Shown: piece by piece, positions 32,369 through 33,212 of the stretch | How positions within the stretch are numbered: position 1 is the first letter of the stretch | How the letters are laid out: the number at the start of each line of letters is the position of its first letter | DNA from: an uncultured Oscillospiraceae bacterium | GTDB lineage: Bacteria; Bacillota; Clostridia; Oscillospirales; Acutalibacteraceae | Direction: 5' to 3' | DNA length: 33,212 bases | Assembly: GCA_900541565.1 (NCBI GenBank) | Contig: UQKB01000019.1 | Span: 1 to 33,212, forward strand | Notes under the pieces: generated by a model | Database searches by the model: none | What the model was told of the DNA's origin: nothing | What the model saw: the letters and a program-made list of their open reading frames with translations, nothing else | Position numbers and translations under genes: made by a program

Positions 32369-32487
32369 CGAAAGCGACAAACTCCCGTTGGCCAATACAA
32401 AAGGCTTTCGTATCTTAACATATATAAAAGCACATCTGTATTGTACTGGTATTTACAAAAAAATAACCTTATCCCATTGAAAGCCTT
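32369..32487 (-). promoter_or_regulatory. Three-arm alternative RNA structure in the rpsL-rpsG spacer
   Basis: In the minus-strand transcript, arm A is AAGGCUUUC (32487-32479), arm B CGAAAGCCUU (32410-32401) and arm C GCUUUCG (32375-32369). B can pair with A over 9 bp or with C over 7 bp, but not both. Arm C is 26 nt upstream of the rpsG ribosome site (32335-32342). Such competing arms are typical of regulatory leaders. Confidence 0.45.
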
Positions 32488-32499
32488 GTCAATTCCTTC

Positions 32500-32919
32500 T
32501 TACTTACCTGCTTTCGGACGCTTTGCGCCGTACTTGGAACGGGCCTGCATACGCTTTGCAACACCCTGTGCGTCAAGTGTTCCCCTAATAATGTGGTAAC
32601 GTACACCAGGAAGATCCTTGACCCTTCCGCCTCTGATCAGAACAACAGAGTGCTCCTGCAGATTGTGGCCCACGCCCGGGATATAGGAACTGACTTCGAT
32701 ACCGTTTGAAAGCCTTACCCTTGCAATTTTTCTAAGCGCTGAGTTCGGCTTTTTAGGCGTAGCTGTTTTTACAGCCGTGCAGACACCTCTTTTTTGTGGG
32801 GAGCTCTGGTCAATTGCTCTGCGCTTTTTGGAATTCCAACCCTTTAAAAGAGCAGGCGCCTTTGCTTTCTTTTCAGATACCTCGCGGCCCTTGCGTACCA
32901 ACTGGTTAAAGGTAGGCAT
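32500..32919 (-). CDS. rpsL: 30S ribosomal protein S12
   Basis: S12 lies at the decoding centre. From the chosen ATG it has 139 residues, with the extra segment after residue 20 usual in Bacillota. The sites known for streptomycin resistance are wild type: Lys56-Lys57 in TPKKPNSA and Lys101 in [10 protein letters not shown]. The ribosome site AAAGGAGG is 11 nt before this ATG and 5 nt before a GTG two codons upstream (32925), so the start is uncertain by two residues; I prefer MPTFNQLV as in the family. It is the first visible gene of the str operon. Confidence 0.97.
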   Translation of the reverse strand: MPTFNQLVRKGREVSEKKAKAPALLKGWNSKKRRAIDQSSPQKRGVCTAVKTATPKKPNSALRKIARVRLSNGIEVSSYIPGVGHNLQEHSVVLIRGGRVKDLPGVRYHIIRGTLDAQGVAKRMQARSKYGAKRPKAGK

Positions 32920-32960
32920 AGACACAAATTCCTCCTTTCTTAAAAAATTTTTATGTCAAC

Positions 32961-32982
32961 GGGAAATATTATAATATGTCCC
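32961..32982. repeat. 22-bp imperfect palindrome in the rpsL leader
   Basis: GGGA and TCCC flank a perfect 12-bp palindrome ATATTATAATAT, with one mismatched pair between. It lies about 42 bp before rpsL. It contains TATAAT on both strands, but no fitting -35 element exists on the minus strand. Confidence 0.55.
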
Positions 32983-33073
32983 GGTCAACAGCATTTTATG
33001 CCATTATTGGTAATATACAGAAAAAATGCGGTTTTCAGCATGTTTTGCAGCAGAAAAACCACTGTAAAACGTG

Positions 33074-33126
33074 CAAAACGCCATTACTCGGCAATTTAGA
33101 ATGATACCACAAGTAACGGCGTTTTG
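33074..33126. repeat. 15-bp inverted repeat enclosing the str promoter -10
   Basis: CAAAACGCCATTACT (33074-33088) and AGTAACGGCGTTTTG (33112-33126) are inverted copies with one mismatch, 23 bp apart. The -10 lies in the gap, and the right arm covers most of the promoter spacer and two bases of the -35. Confidence 0.75.
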
Positions 33127-33130
33127 TCAA
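33101..33130 (-). promoter_or_regulatory. Promoter of the str operon
   Basis: On the minus strand a perfect TTGACA (33130-33125) is followed after 18 bp by TATCAT (33106-33101). Transcription would start near 33094, giving a leader of about 175 nt before rpsL. Upstream, 33131-33212 shows no gene I can support. Confidence 0.68.
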
Positions 33131-33212
33131 CGTTTTTATGCAGTTGTCATGCGGATTTTTGTAGGAGTTACAATGATGTGTGACAAATAAGAAAAAAAGA
33201 TAGCGAATAGAA

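Noticed and set aside
1..33212. CRISPR arrays, insertion sequences, prophage or toxin-antitoxin genes
   Set aside because: No spaced direct repeats, transposase, integrase or phage structural motifs were seen on either strand.

Overview
This window looks like chromosome from a spore-forming member of the Clostridia (Bacillota), perhaps an Oscillospiraceae-like lineage. The signs are an alpha/beta-type small acid-soluble spore protein, a BofC-like exported protein, a FabK/FabT-type fatty acid operon, a GatCAB amidotransferase, strong AGGAGG-type ribosome sites and TTGACA/TATAAT promoters. Nearly everything is core housekeeping. There is no prophage, transposase, CRISPR array or toxin-antitoxin pair that I can support.

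Layout. 1-2657 (minus): rsmF-like and rsmA rRNA methyltransferases, followed by a 58-residue membrane protein missed by length cut-offs. 2683-2989 (plus): a 50-residue Asn/Gln/Lys-rich protein with its own promoter and terminator. 3139-3813 (minus): a LUD-domain protein. 4062-9067 (plus): aspS-gatC-gatA-gatB, which together would make Asp-tRNA(Asp) and amidate mischarged Asp-tRNA(Asn) and/or Glu-tRNA(Gln). 9246-9980 (plus): a zinc-ribbon membrane protein. 10195-10389 (minus): the spore SASP. 10653-20278 (minus): a complete fatty acid initiation and elongation operon, fabT-fabH-fabK-fabD-fabG-fabF-accB-fabZ-accC-accD-accA, lacking only acyl carrier protein. 20489-20809 (minus): the BofC-like protein. 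21108-23510 (plus): a class A penicillin-binding protein. 23582-27044 (plus): hom-thrB and a separately promoted lysC, for threonine and aspartate-family synthesis. 27119-27195 (plus): tRNA-Pro(GGG). 27538-28200 (plus): an AT-rich MmcQ/YjbR-family gene. 28440-32919 (minus): the str operon rpsL-rpsG-fusA, with tuf under its own promoter.

The most interesting signal is regulatory. Three promoters (2683-2711, 10478-10507 and 20894-20922) share the same -10 heptamer, AATACTA, and GHATR-like -35 elements 17 or 18 bp away. This resembles the consensus of the forespore sigma factor SigG. One drives the known spore gene (SASP), one a BofC-like gene, and one the unrecognised Asn-rich miniprotein, which is therefore a candidate undescribed spore protein. 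Other points worth checking are a three-arm alternative RNA structure in the rpsL-rpsG spacer, a large inverted repeat around the str promoter, an internal in-frame start in lysC that matches the Bacillus alpha/beta aspartokinase arrangement, and an aspartyl-tRNA synthetase of alphaproteobacterial type.
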